The notes below the pieces were generated by a model that was not told the DNA's origin, made no database searches, and was given only the letters and a program-made list of their open reading frames with translations. DNA of 51,814 nucleotides from Firmicutes bacterium UBA3936 (lineage in GTDB: Bacteria; Bacillota; Dethiobacteria; Dethiobacterales; Dethiobacteraceae), in NCBI GenBank assembly GCA_002385745.1, contig DGEC01000058.1:1-51814 (forward strand), in the 5' to 3' direction. A program made the position numbers and the translations under genes. Positions 1 to 8,266 of the stretch are shown here, piece after piece; the first letter of the stretch is position 1, and each line of letters begins with the position of its first letter.

Positions 1-552
1 TTAAGCCGCCCCTGGGATTACAACAAGTTCGATCTTTTTTATGCCGGCGCCCAGAAAAATATAGGCCCCGCCGGCGTGGTTGTGGTCGCGGTCAGAAAAA
101 GCTTGCTGGAAAAAGTGCCGGATCACCTGCCCAGTATTTTCAACTACAGGCTTCTCGCGGAAAAGGACTCCCTTTATAATACCCCGCCAACCTTTGCCAT
201 TTATGTACTGAAGCTTGTGCTGGAGTGGATCAGGGACTCAGGCGGCCTTGCGGCAATCGGCAAAACCAACAAAGAAAAAGCCGGTTTGCTTTATGAGGCA
301 ATTGATGTCCATGATCTTTACACGGGATTTGCGCAAAAAGAAAGCCGCAGCCTGATGAACGTCACCTTCCGCCTTCCCTCGGAAGAACTGGATAAGCAGT
401 TTATTGCCGAAGCTGCCGAAAAAGGCCTGGTGGGAATTAAGGGTTACCGGACCCTGGGCGGTATCCGCGCTTCCATTTATAATGCCATGACGAAAAAAGG
501 CTGTGAACTGCTGGCTGAATTTATGAATGATTTTGCCAAAAAACACGGCTAA
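1..552 (+). CDS. serC: Phosphoserine aminotransferase, C-terminal part (5' end outside window)
   Basis: Transfers an amino group from glutamate to 3-phosphohydroxypyruvate in serine synthesis, using PLP in the cytoplasm. The reading frame is open from base 1, so the gene is cut by the window edge and only about 183 C-terminal residues are visible. The segment YAGAQKNIGPAG near the start carries the family's PLP-binding lysine. The C-terminal run GGIRASIYNAM is a SerC hallmark that binds the substrate phosphate. It stops 37 bases before the aminotransferase gene on the same strand and may share its transcript. In many anaerobes serC is followed by serA, but here the next gene is an aspartate-type aminotransferase. 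Identification is firm; the missing N-terminus cannot be judged. Confidence 0.93.
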   Translation, partial: LSRPWDYNKFDLFYAGAQKNIGPAGVVVVAVRKSLLEKVPDHLPSIFNYRLLAEKDSLYNTPPTFAIYVLKLVLEWIRDSGGLAAIGKTNKEKAGLLYEAIDVHDLYTGFAQKESRSLMNVTFRLPSEELDKQFIAEAAEKGLVGIKGYRTLGGIRASIYNAMTKKGCELLAEFMNDFAKKHG

Positions 553-589
553 TCCCAAGCATTGATCCGCTTGCAGAGGAGAGTGAAAA

Positions 590-1780
590 ATGTTTTCCCG
601 TAAAGCACAGTCCATTTCCCCTTCACCCACCTTAACTATAGATGCCAAGGCAAAACAGCTCAAAAAAGAAGGTGTGGATGTTATCGGATTCGGAGCGGGC
701 GAACCAGATTTTGAAACGCCGGCGCATATAAAAGAAGCGGCCGTCAGGGCAATTGAAGCCGGCTTTACCCGTTATACGCCTGTTGCCGGCATACCTGAAC
801 TGCTGGAAGCAGTCAGTCAAAAATTGCAAAAGGACAACGGCCTTGCCTATGAGCCGCGGAACATTGTGGTTGCCAACGGCGCCAAGCATGCACTGTGCAA
901 TGCTCTTGCCGCCCTGCTTAACCCGGGTGATGAAGTTGTTATTCCCGCTCCCTACTGGGTCAGCTATCCCGAAATGGTAAAAATTAATGACGGTGTTCCC
1001 GTTGTCATCCAAACCAAAAAGGAAAACAACTTCTGCCCCTCCCCAGAAGACCTCAAGCAGGCTTTGACACCGAAAACCAAGGCCATTATCATCAACAGCC
1101 CGGGCAACCCCACCGGGCAGGTTTACAGCAAAGAGCAGCTACAGGCCATAGCTGATTTTGCCGTTCAGCATAACTTGTTTGTCATTGCCGATGAAATTTA
1201 TGAAAAACTTATTTACGGCGACTCCGAACATGTAAGCATCGCCTCCCTGGGGGAGGAAATCAAGAAACGCACCGTTCTTGTTAACGGTGTTTCCAAAACA
1301 TATGCCATGACGGGCTGGCGGATCGGCTATTCCGCTTCCACTGCAGAAATAGCCAAAATAATGTCCAGCATTCAGAGCCATGCCACAAGCCATGCCAACT
1401 CCATTGCCCAAAAAGCGGCTGTAGCCGCCCTGACCGGTCCGCAGGATTGCGTGCAGGAAATGAAAGAAGCCTTTGACGCCCGCCGCAAAACGATGGTGGG
1501 AAAAATCAGGAGCATTCCCGGTCTTTCCTGCATTGAACCGCAGGGAGCCTTTTATCTTTTCGTCGATGTAAGCAGTACATTCGGGCGGGCATATAACGGC
1601 AGGACTGTCAACTCCAGTGACGATTTTGCCGCCGCCCTGCTGGAAGAAAAGCAGGTGGCCGTTGTTCCCGGCACCGGCTTCGGCGCCCCGGACTATATCC
1701 GCCTCTCTTATGCCCTTGCCACGGAGCAGATGCTAAAAGGACTGGAGAGGATAGCCGCTTTTGTCCGTGCCCTGGCCTGA
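590..1780 (+). CDS. PLP-dependent aspartate-type aminotransferase (class I/II, AspB/AspC-like)
   Basis: A 396-residue fold-type I aminotransferase, probably aspartate:2-oxoglutarate transaminase. Visible landmarks are NPTG (Asn172), the DEIY segment (Asp201, Tyr204), the Schiff-base lysine in SKTYAMTGWRIGY (Lys236) and the substrate-carboxylate arginine near the C-terminus in the IRLSYA segment. Length matches the 390-400 residues usual for the Igamma subgroup. The ATG is preceded by AGGAG seven to ten bases upstream. It follows serC in the same direction and ends at a strong hairpin terminator. Substrate specificity within the AspB/AlaT/aromatic group cannot be read safely from sequence alone, so no gene symbol is given. 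Confidence 0.88.
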   Translation: MFSRKAQSISPSPTLTIDAKAKQLKKEGVDVIGFGAGEPDFETPAHIKEAAVRAIEAGFTRYTPVAGIPELLEAVSQKLQKDNGLAYEPRNIVVANGAKHALCNALAALLNPGDEVVIPAPYWVSYPEMVKINDGVPVVIQTKKENNFCPSPEDLKQALTPKTKAIIINSPGNPTGQVYSKEQLQAIADFAVQHNLFVIADEIYEKLIYGDSEHVSIASLGEEIKKRTVLVNGVSKTYAMTGWRIGYSASTAEIAKIMSSIQSHATSHANSIAQKAAVAALTGPQDCVQEMKEAFDARRKTMVGKIRSIPGLSCIEPQGAFYLFVDVSSTFGRAYNGRTVNSSDDFAAALLEEKQVAVVPGTGFGAPDYIRLSYALATEQMLKGLERIAAFVRALA

Positions 1781-1791
1781 AATTAAAGGCA

Positions 1792-1826
1792 AAGGCCGCT
1801 GCAGAGAATTGCAGCGGCCTTTTTTC
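1792..1826 (+). terminator. Intrinsic terminator after the aminotransferase gene
   Basis: An 11-bp perfect stem (1792-1802 with 1811-1821), an 8-base loop and a T-run. It lies between convergent genes. On the minus strand the T-tract is weak, so it mainly serves the plus-strand aminotransferase. Confidence 0.85.
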
Positions 1827-1834
1827 TGTTCCAT

Positions 1835-4800
1835 TTAACCGGCGGCCTGTGTTTCCTTTTGTCCGGAAGCAAAGGCCATGCCGCCCCCGGCTATTATTTC
1901 CGCCAGCACCTCCGCCGCCGTCCGGGCGGCAAAGGGCCTGCCCATGGCTGCCGCAAGACCGGCAATCACTTCCAGACCGGTGCGGCCGGCAGGGGGAGGC
2001 AGGGCAGCCCTGACGGGCAGCAGGCAGCCTTCGCTGTTAACTACCGTTCCGTCCGTTTCGGCAAAGGCAGCCAGCGGAAGAATCACATCCGCCCGTTCCA
2101 GGTCATCCCGCCAGCTGGTGGCAAGGGCAATTACCATGGTATCACTGTCAAAAACTGCCGGAGACAGCTCAAAGCCATCTCCCGCCACAAGGGCGGCGGC
2201 CAAATCACCCCGGCTGATTTTCTGAAGCAGGTCGGGCAATTCAAAGCCGGCTGTCTGCGGGGCCGTGCCGGCTCCCGCCCCGGAGATGCGCTTCCGCCCC
2301 GGCAAAAGGTCAGGGTGTACGCCCGTCTCCAGCAGACCGTGGGCATTGCCGCCGCGGTACAAAACCAGCATGCCGCCGGCTGCGGTTTTCTTGAAGCCCC
2401 GCAGCAATTCTCCTGCGATTTCCAGCTCCTCCTCAGCCACACTGTCGCCGGTAACAATAACCGCAGGTGCTTTAGCCAGGGTAAGCTCTTCCGCCAAGGC
2501 CGTCAGCCGGGAAGCCCGGACACGGGCCAGCCGCGGCAGTTCGGCAAACAGGCGCCTGATATCTTCCGTACTGAACATTATACCGGCAGTATCCGCAAGC
2601 AGCCCCTTTTCCGCGGCGTATCCGTGGAGTGCGGCCAGGATTTCAAGGGTGCAGCCCGGATTAACCAGCAGGGAATGGTCCGCATATTTATCCAGGCGGG
2701 TTGGATGTTCGCTTATTATGGCAAGCCTGCTGCCCTTTTCCACCGCTTTGCGGACCATGGCGGCCAGGACAGGAAAATCAACGGTCAGGTCTTCTCCTAC
2801 AAGCATTATCAGGTCGCTTGCCGCCAAATCGCCGTAAGCGATGGCATCTTGCAGGGCATGAGAGGAAGCGGTGTCCGCTCCGGCAATGTTATTTGTGCCA
2901 AGAACATCCCTGGCCAGTTTTTGCAAAAGATAATATTCTTCATTGGTCAGGCCCGGCGCGGCAATTACGGCAAGGCTTTCGCTGCCAAGCTGTTTTTTAA
3001 CTGCCTCCATTATACCGGCGGCAGCGGCCAGGGCTTTCTCCCAAGAAGCAGCTTTAAACTCGCTGCCGTTTCTCAACAAAGGAACTGTCAGGCGTTCCCT
3101 GCTGTGGACATAGTGGGCGGCATAATGGCCAAGCTTGCAGAGGTTGCCGCCGTTTCTGCCCGCGCGCAGCGGTGTGGAGACTTCCACTATTTGTCCTTTT
3201 GACACGTGCAGCTCCAGTTCACAGCCGATGCTGCAGCGGGTACAGGTGGTACTTACCACTTTATCCGCCCTAAAGGGCCCCGGTTTGTTAAAGGGCTGGA
3301 CAGCCGTCAGGGCGCCTGTGGGACAGGCGGAAATGCACTGGCCGCAGGACTCGCAGTCTACCTGGGACAGGGGCAGTTCCAGGCTTGGTCTCACAGTGGT
3401 GTCAAAACCGCGGTTGACAAAGCCTAAAACGGCATTGTCCTGCACTTCCTGGCAGATGCGGACACAGTTGCCGCAGAGGATGCATTTGTTTTCATCCTGC
3501 ACCAGATGCTCGTTTTGTGTTATTTCATAGCGTTTCTCATGTGTCCCCAGTTCCTTGATGTCCACTTCGTACTCGGTGCAGAGGCGGCGCAATTCGCAGG
3601 CAAAAGCATCCTGGCAGCCGCAGGAAAGACAGCGTTTTGTCTCTTCCAGGGCAGCCTCCGCAGCAAGTCCCAGGTTAAATTCCTCAAAGCCGGTTTTTCG
3701 CTTTTCGGGAGCGATAATATCTTCTTCCCGGCGCGGCAATTTTTCCTTGTCGGCCAGGACGGAGGGGTCAATATCCTCCCAGTTTTCTCCCATGGTGCAG
3801 TTGAATTCTTCCCTGGCCGGGGCGATGTCCTCTCCCGCCAGATAACGGTCCATGGCAAGGGCCGCCTTTTTGGCCGCTCCGATGGCTTCCACCACTGTCC
3901 TGGGTCCCGTTACACAATCACCGGCTGAAAATACACCCGGCAGGCTGGTTGCACCCGTTTCCGGATCGGCTTCCACATTGCCGCGGGAAGAGACTTGCAG
4001 GCCGCATTTTTCTATCTCGTCCTTTTCCGTAGCCTGGCCGATGGCCAGGATAACGGTGTCTACAGGAACGGTAAACTCACTGCCCTCTACGGCTACCGGA
4101 CGGCGTCTTCCGGAAGCATCGGGCTCCCCCAGCTTCATGCGCAGGCATTCAAGTTCCTGAATGCGGTCTCCTGAACAGATATAGCCTTTCGGATTGGTCA
4201 GAAGCTGGAATTTAACTCCCTCTTCTTCCGCTTCTTCAATTTCAATGCTGTTGGCCGGCATTTCATCCCGGCTGCGGCGGTAAACAACCGTCACATTTTC
4301 CGCCCCGAGGCGGACGGCTGTGCGGGCCGCGTCCATGGCTGTATTGCCGCCGCCCACTACCACCACATTCTTGCCCACTTCCGGCGGGCGTCCTTCCACC
4401 ACAGCCCGCAAAAATCCAATGCCGCTTAAAATGCCGGAGGCAGTTTCCCCCGACAGGCCCAGCATCTGGGCTGCCTGGCTGCCCAGGCCCAAAAAGACGG
4501 CGTCATAAGCGGCCCGCAATTCTTCCAGGGTAAAATCCTTGCCCAGAGACACTCCCAATTTCACTTCGGCACACAGGTCGGTAATCAGTTTTATTTCCCG
4601 GTCCAGGATTTCTTTGGGCTGGCGGTATTCGGGAATGCCGTACCGCATCATCCCGCCCAGCTCCGGACCCCTGTCATAGACGGTTACCCTGTGCCCGGCA
4701 AGGGCGAGATAGTAAGCGGCAGTCAACCCCGCAGGCCCCCCGCCAACAACGGCAACCCGCTTGCCGGTGTCCGGCAGGGGGGTGGGCAGGTATTCATTAT

Positions 4801-5341
4801 GGTTAAAGAGATCATAATCCCCGGCATAGCGCTTTAGAGAACAGATATTTACCGGTTCATCCACGATATTGCGCCGGCAGGCATCCTCGCAGAAGCGGGG
4901 ACAGACGCGGCCGCAAACAGAAGGAAAGGGTAATTGTTCTTTGATCAAAGCGGAGGCGGCAGCGCGCCTGCCGTTGGCAATATGGGCTATAAAGCCCTGA
5001 ATATCAATATGCGCGGGGCAGGCCAGCTGGCAGGGAGCCACACAATCTCCGCAATGTTCCGTTATCAGCAGAGAAAGGGCTGTTTTACGCAGCCGGCGAA
5101 GCGCTTCGCTCTCGGTGGCTACCTTCATGCCCTCCGCAACAACATTGCCACAGGCAGGTACGGGGGCCCGCCCTCCCTCAATTTCTACAAAACACAGACG
5201 GCAGGAGCCAAAAGGTTGCAGCCGCGGGTCATGGCAAAGATGGGGAATATGGATCCCGGCGGCAAGGGCAGCTTCCAGGAGGTTGCTCCCTTCCTCGGCC
5301 CAGACCTCTTTTCCATTAATCCAAATTTGAACTTTTGGCAT
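1835..5341 (-). CDS. [2Fe-2S]/GltD-type/NuoG-MopB fusion flavo-iron-sulfur oxidoreductase subunit
   Basis: A 1168-residue multidomain electron-transfer protein. In order: an N-terminal plant-type [2Fe-2S] domain (Cys36, 47, 50, 64); a GltD/dihydropyrimidine-dehydrogenase-type module (about 95-500) with Cys-rich Fe-S motifs, an FAD GGGPAG site near 200 and an NAD(P) GGGNTA site near 330; a CLSCGC segment; two [4Fe-4S] motifs (near 620 and 663); then a NuoG/MopB-like region starting with CTRCSIGC near 700. In formate dehydrogenases a catalytic Cys or Sec follows the GTNN motif. Here the matching stretch reads GADTASSHAL, so the molybdopterin site looks dead. The start is set at the PKVQIW methionine because AGAGGTG precedes it; a methionine seven residues earlier has no ribosome site. 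It is the third gene of a nuoE-nuoF-like operon, 26 bases after nuoF. The exact electron acceptor is unknown. Confidence 0.85.
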   Translation of the reverse strand: MPKVQIWINGKEVWAEEGSNLLEAALAAGIHIPHLCHDPRLQPFGSCRLCFVEIEGGRAPVPACGNVVAEGMKVATESEALRRLRKTALSLLITEHCGDCVAPCQLACPAHIDIQGFIAHIANGRRAAASALIKEQLPFPSVCGRVCPRFCEDACRRNIVDEPVNICSLKRYAGDYDLFNHNEYLPTPLPDTGKRVAVVGGGPAGLTAAYYLALAGHRVTVYDRGPELGGMMRYGIPEYRQPKEILDREIKLITDLCAEVKLGVSLGKDFTLEELRAAYDAVFLGLGSQAAQMLGLSGETASGILSGIGFLRAVVEGRPPEVGKNVVVVGGGNTAMDAARTAVRLGAENVTVVYRRSRDEMPANSIEIEEAEEEGVKFQLLTNPKGYICSGDRIQELECLRMKLGEPDASGRRRPVAVEGSEFTVPVDTVILAIGQATEKDEIEKCGLQVSSRGNVEADPETGATSLPGVFSAGDCVTGPRTVVEAIGAAKKAALAMDRYLAGEDIAPAREEFNCTMGENWEDIDPSVLADKEKLPRREEDIIAPEKRKTGFEEFNLGLAAEAALEETKRCLSCGCQDAFACELRRLCTEYEVDIKELGTHEKRYEITQNEHLVQDENKCILCGNCVRICQEVQDNAVLGFVNRGFDTTVRPSLELPLSQVDCESCGQCISACPTGALTAVQPFNKPGPFRADKVVSTTCTRCSIGCELELHVSKGQIVEVSTPLRAGRNGGNLCKLGHYAAHYVHSRERLTVPLLRNGSEFKAASWEKALAAAAGIMEAVKKQLGSESLAVIAAPGLTNEEYYLLQKLARDVLGTNNIAGADTASSHALQDAIAYGDLAASDLIMLVGEDLTVDFPVLAAMVRKAVEKGSRLAIISEHPTRLDKYADHSLLVNPGCTLEILAALHGYAAEKGLLADTAGIMFSTEDIRRLFAELPRLARVRASRLTALAEELTLAKAPAVIVTGDSVAEEELEIAGELLRGFKKTAAGGMLVLYRGGNAHGLLETGVHPDLLPGRKRISGAGAGTAPQTAGFELPDLLQKISRGDLAAALVAGDGFELSPAVFDSDTMVIALATSWRDDLERADVILPLAAFAETDGTVVNSEGCLLPVRAALPPPAGRTGLEVIAGLAAAMGRPFAARTAAEVLAEIIAGGGMAFASGQKETQAAG

Positions 5342-5367
5342 TTTTACACCTCTGTTTCCCATATGGA

Positions 5368-7179
5368 TTACCGCTTTTTGTCCGTGTCGGCTTCCGGGAG
5401 ACCGGTTTCTACCACGATGGCATCAAACCTGCAGCCGGCCTGGCAAAGCCCGCAGCGGATGCAAATCTCCTGGTCAATAACATGAGGTTCTTTTGGCGCG
5501 CCCGAGATGGCGTTAACGGGGCAGTTGCGGCGGCAGACACCGCAGCCTACACAGGCATCCGGCAGGATTACATATCTGATTAGTGCTTTGCATATTTTAG
5601 CAGGGCAGCGCTTGTCACGGACATGAGCCAGGTATTCGTCACGGAAATACTTAATGGTTGTCAAAACGGGATTGGGGGCTGTCTGCCCCAGGCCGCACAG
5701 GGAGCCGGCCTTAATCTGTTCTCCCAGTTCTACCAGCAGGTCGATGTCGCTTTCCTCTCCCCTGCCTTCCGTGATTTTATCCAGAATCTCCAGCATTTTT
5801 TTCGTTCCGGCACGGCAAAAAGTGCATTTGCCGCAGGATTCATCGCAGGTAAAACTTAAAAAGAAACGGGCTACATCCACCATGCATGTTTCCTCATCCA
5901 TGATCAGCATGCCGCCGGACCCCATAATGGCTCCGATGGCCTGCAGGGAATCGTAGTCCACGGGGGTGTCCCCGAGCTCTGCCGGAATGCAGCCGCCGGA
6001 GGGGCCTCCGGTTTGCACGGCCTTGAATTTTTTGCCTGTGGAAATCCCGCCGCCTATATCAAAAACAATTTCGTTGATGGTCATGCCCATGGGTATTTCC
6101 ACCAGGCCGCCCCGCTTGATTTTTCCGGCCAGGGCGAATACCTTCGTCCCCTTGCTGTTTTCCGTGCCCAGGGAGCTGTATGACTTGCCCCCGCGGCTGA
6201 TAATGCAGGGAACATTGGCCAGGGTTTCCACGTTGTTAATACAGGTGGGCAGGCCAAACAAACCTTTTTGCGCCGGGTAAGGCGGCCGGAAGCGGGGCAT
6301 TCCCCGTTTCCCTTCCATAGACATCAGCAGGGCCGTTTCTTCACCGCAGACAAAGGCCCCTGCCCCTTCCCGGATTTGAATGTTGAAATTAAAGCCGGAA
6401 CCGCAAATTTTTTCACCCAGGTATCCGTGTTCCCTAGCTTCGGCAATGGCCTTCCGCAAATTTTTAATAGCCAGGGGGTATTCCGCCCGGCAGTACACAT
6501 AACCCTGTGTTGCCCCGATGGCATAACCGGCAATAATCATCCCTTCCACAACACCGTGGGGATTGCTTTCCAGGATGCTGCGGTCCATGAAGGCGCCGGG
6601 GTCGCCCTCGTCGGCATTACAGACAAGATATTTTTGTTCTCCCGGTGCTTCCCGCGTAAATTTCCATTTCAGGTGAGTGGGGAAGCCCGCTCCCCCGCGG
6701 CCGCGCAGGCCGGCAATTTCTATTTCCGCTATTACTTCCTCGGGTGTCATGGTCCCGACAGCTTTTTTCACCGCCTCATAACCGCCGGCGGAAAGGTAGC
6801 TGTCAATGCTTTCAGGATTAACTTTTCCCAGAAAACCCAGCAGCACGCGGTGCTGCTTTTCCATGTAGGGGGAATGTTCGGTTTCCTCTTCCGGTGACAA
6901 AACCAAAAGTTCCTTGACAGGCCGATGGCCTTGGATATGCTCCCTGACGATTTTTTCCGCTTCTTTTTCATCAACACTGCCGTAGACATAGCTTTTGCCC
7001 TCGGGAGTTATCACTTCCACCAGCGGTTCACAATAGCACATACCCATGCAGCCCGTTTTTTCCGGGTCGATTCCCAGCCCGGACAAAAGCTGCCGCAGTT
7101 TTTCATAGGTTTTTTGCCCGCCGGCGGCAACACCGCAGGTTGCAAGCCCGACCTTAACTTTATATTGACCGGTTCCCAT
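5368..7179 (-). CDS. NuoF/HydB-like NAD(H)-binding FMN iron-sulfur subunit
   Basis: A 603-residue cytoplasmic flavoprotein that exchanges electrons between NAD(P)H, FMN and Fe-S clusters. It has an N-terminal thioredoxin-like [2Fe-2S] domain (TCG, then GCMGMCYCEP), the NuoF core with the FMN/NADH glycine-rich motif GLRGRGGAGFP and NADEGDPGAF, an SLBB region, a [4Fe-4S] motif ESCGKCTFCRAG, and a C-terminal two-cluster ferredoxin domain (CVGCGVCRRNC, CIRCGLCQAGC). This extended build is that of HydB/HndC in soluble hydrogenase complexes rather than membrane complex I NuoF. Its ATG overlaps the upstream nuoE stop (TAATG), implying translational coupling, and a GGGGGGAGG ribosome site lies just before it. 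Family placement is firm. That the complex bifurcates electrons is inference from the NuoEF-like pair. Confidence 0.92.
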   Translation of the reverse strand: MGTGQYKVKVGLATCGVAAGGQKTYEKLRQLLSGLGIDPEKTGCMGMCYCEPLVEVITPEGKSYVYGSVDEKEAEKIVREHIQGHRPVKELLVLSPEEETEHSPYMEKQHRVLLGFLGKVNPESIDSYLSAGGYEAVKKAVGTMTPEEVIAEIEIAGLRGRGGAGFPTHLKWKFTREAPGEQKYLVCNADEGDPGAFMDRSILESNPHGVVEGMIIAGYAIGATQGYVYCRAEYPLAIKNLRKAIAEAREHGYLGEKICGSGFNFNIQIREGAGAFVCGEETALLMSMEGKRGMPRFRPPYPAQKGLFGLPTCINNVETLANVPCIISRGGKSYSSLGTENSKGTKVFALAGKIKRGGLVEIPMGMTINEIVFDIGGGISTGKKFKAVQTGGPSGGCIPAELGDTPVDYDSLQAIGAIMGSGGMLIMDEETCMVDVARFFLSFTCDESCGKCTFCRAGTKKMLEILDKITEGRGEESDIDLLVELGEQIKAGSLCGLGQTAPNPVLTTIKYFRDEYLAHVRDKRCPAKICKALIRYVILPDACVGCGVCRRNCPVNAISGAPKEPHVIDQEICIRCGLCQAGCRFDAIVVETGLPEADTDKKR

Positions 7180-7709
7180 TACGGCCTCCCCCCTTTGGCG
7201 GTTTTATTCTTTTGGGCGGCTTCGCGCAGCGACTTAACGACAGCCCTTGCTTTTTCGGGTGTTACCTTGGCAACCGTTTCTCCGTTGACTGTCATCACCG
7301 GTGCCAGGCTGCAGCAGCCCAGGCAGGCCACCTTTTCCAAGGTAAACAGCCCGTCGGGACTTGTTCCGCCCGGTCTGGCACCGGTAGCATGCTGCAGCGC
7401 TTCGGTTACTTTTTCCGCTCCGGCCAGGTGACAGGCGGTACCATGACAGACGCAAATAATATTTTTTCCTACCGGTTCCAGGCGAAACTGGGCATAAAAG
7501 GTGGCAATGCTGTACAGTTCGCTTTCTGCAATGCCGGTAAGGTCTGAAATACGGGTGATGGCTTCCGGCGGCACAAAGCCAAAAGTTGTCTGAATTTCCT
7601 GCAGGATGGGAATGGCCGCCCCTCTGTGAATATTATGACGGCGGACTATCTCGTCAATGATTTTGATATTGTCTCCGGTTGCCGGACTGTTATTTTTCAC
7701 TTTTATCAT
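7179..7709 (-). CDS. NuoE/HydC-like thioredoxin-fold [2Fe-2S] subunit
   Basis: A 176-residue small subunit that accompanies NuoF-type proteins. The N-terminal half is helical (IHRGAAIPILQEIQTTFGFVP). The C-terminal half holds the [2Fe-2S] ligands in CVCHGTACHLAG and CLGCCSLAP. The start is placed at the methionine of MIKVKNNS, because AAAGGAG sits a few bases upstream. The frame stays open 27 codons further, but that part would overlap the preceding gene and is not NuoE-like. The stop overlaps the nuoF start by one base. Together with the NuoF-like and fusion subunits it forms a three-subunit soluble module comparable to HydABC, with the hydrogenase subunit replaced. Confidence 0.9.
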   Translation of the reverse strand: MIKVKNNSPATGDNIKIIDEIVRRHNIHRGAAIPILQEIQTTFGFVPPEAITRISDLTGIAESELYSIATFYAQFRLEPVGKNIICVCHGTACHLAGAEKVTEALQHATGARPGGTSPDGLFTLEKVACLGCCSLAPVMTVNGETVAKVTPEKARAVVKSLREAAQKNKTAKGGRP

Positions 7710-7731
7710 GGGCTTGGCTCCTTTGCCGGTT

Positions 7732-8019
7732 TTAATCCGCCAGTTTCTGCAGCAGTTCCTGCCGCAGTGTGCGGTGACGCTCCAGGGCACTGCAGATCCT
7801 TAAGACGGAGACATTTTCCGTACAAGGCATGGCTGCTACTTTTTCCGCCGTTTGCTCAATGTTATCCGTTTCCACCATAACAACCAGGTCGGCATCTCCA
7901 ACGACAGGATCGGCAAAATCCACTTCATCCAGAGCTTCTATTTCCTTTACGGCCTGGGGAAAAGATTCTTTTTTGCATTCATCGCGCACACTAACCAGTA
8001 GATAAGCGCGCAAGACCAT
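7732..8019 (-). CDS. Stand-alone Lrp/AsnC ligand-binding (RAM) domain protein
   Basis: A 95-residue protein resembling the C-terminal effector-binding half of Lrp/AsnC regulators, without the helix-turn-helix half. The alpha/beta pattern is seen in AYLLVSV at the start, GDADLVVMVET in the middle and VLRICSALE near the end. It is the first gene of the nuoEF operon: its stop lies 22 bases before the nuoE-like start, and GGAAAGGAGAG precedes its ATG. Such DNA-binding-less RAM proteins are known in bacteria and archaea and usually bind amino acids or partner proteins. Here it could sense a metabolite for the oxidoreductase complex, but nothing in the sequence shows the ligand. Confidence 0.7.
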   Translation of the reverse strand: MVLRAYLLVSVRDECKKESFPQAVKEIEALDEVDFADPVVGDADLVVMVETDNIEQTAEKVAAMPCTENVSVLRICSALERHRTLRQELLQKLAD

Positions 8020-8077
8020 AAGCCTCTCTCCTTTCCAGATTTGGGAGAATATACATCTATATTGACAGGCTAATTAG

Positions 8078-8105
8078 TTTATATATTGCAAGTATAACAT
8101 GTCTA
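8078..8105 (-). promoter_or_regulatory. Putative sigma-A promoter for the nuoEF-type operon
   Basis: On the minus strand, TAGACA (8105-8100) and TATAAA (8083-8078) are separated by 16 bases, about 60 bases upstream of the RAM-domain gene. Near-consensus by eye only. Confidence 0.4.
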
Positions 8106-8237
8106 CATAAATCGGTAAACACCACGGAAATAGTTAATTTCTTCACTTGTCTGGCAACAAATCCCTTTCCTGCGCTGCCCGGACTAATGAGCAAGCCCGC
8201 GGGAAAAGGGCGGCAATTAATTTCCTCATATTAAAAT

Positions 8238-8261
8238 AAACGGCGGCAAATACCGCCGTTT
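8238..8261 (-). terminator. Intrinsic terminator after thiI
   Basis: A 9-bp stem (8238-8246 with 8253-8261) with a 6-base loop. Read on the minus strand it is followed by TTTATTTTAAT, and it lies directly after the thiI stop. Confidence 0.75.
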
Positions 8262-8266
8262 ACTGT

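Noticed and set aside
1859..3202. A 447-codon open frame on the plus strand
   Set aside because: It lies antisense to the NuoG-like fusion gene, has no ribosome site and its translation is low-complexity Gly/Arg/Gln-rich, as expected of a shadow frame.
1835..7709. [FeFe]-hydrogenase or formate dehydrogenase
   Set aside because: No H-cluster motifs are present, and the MopB-like region lacks the Cys/Sec that formate dehydrogenases need.
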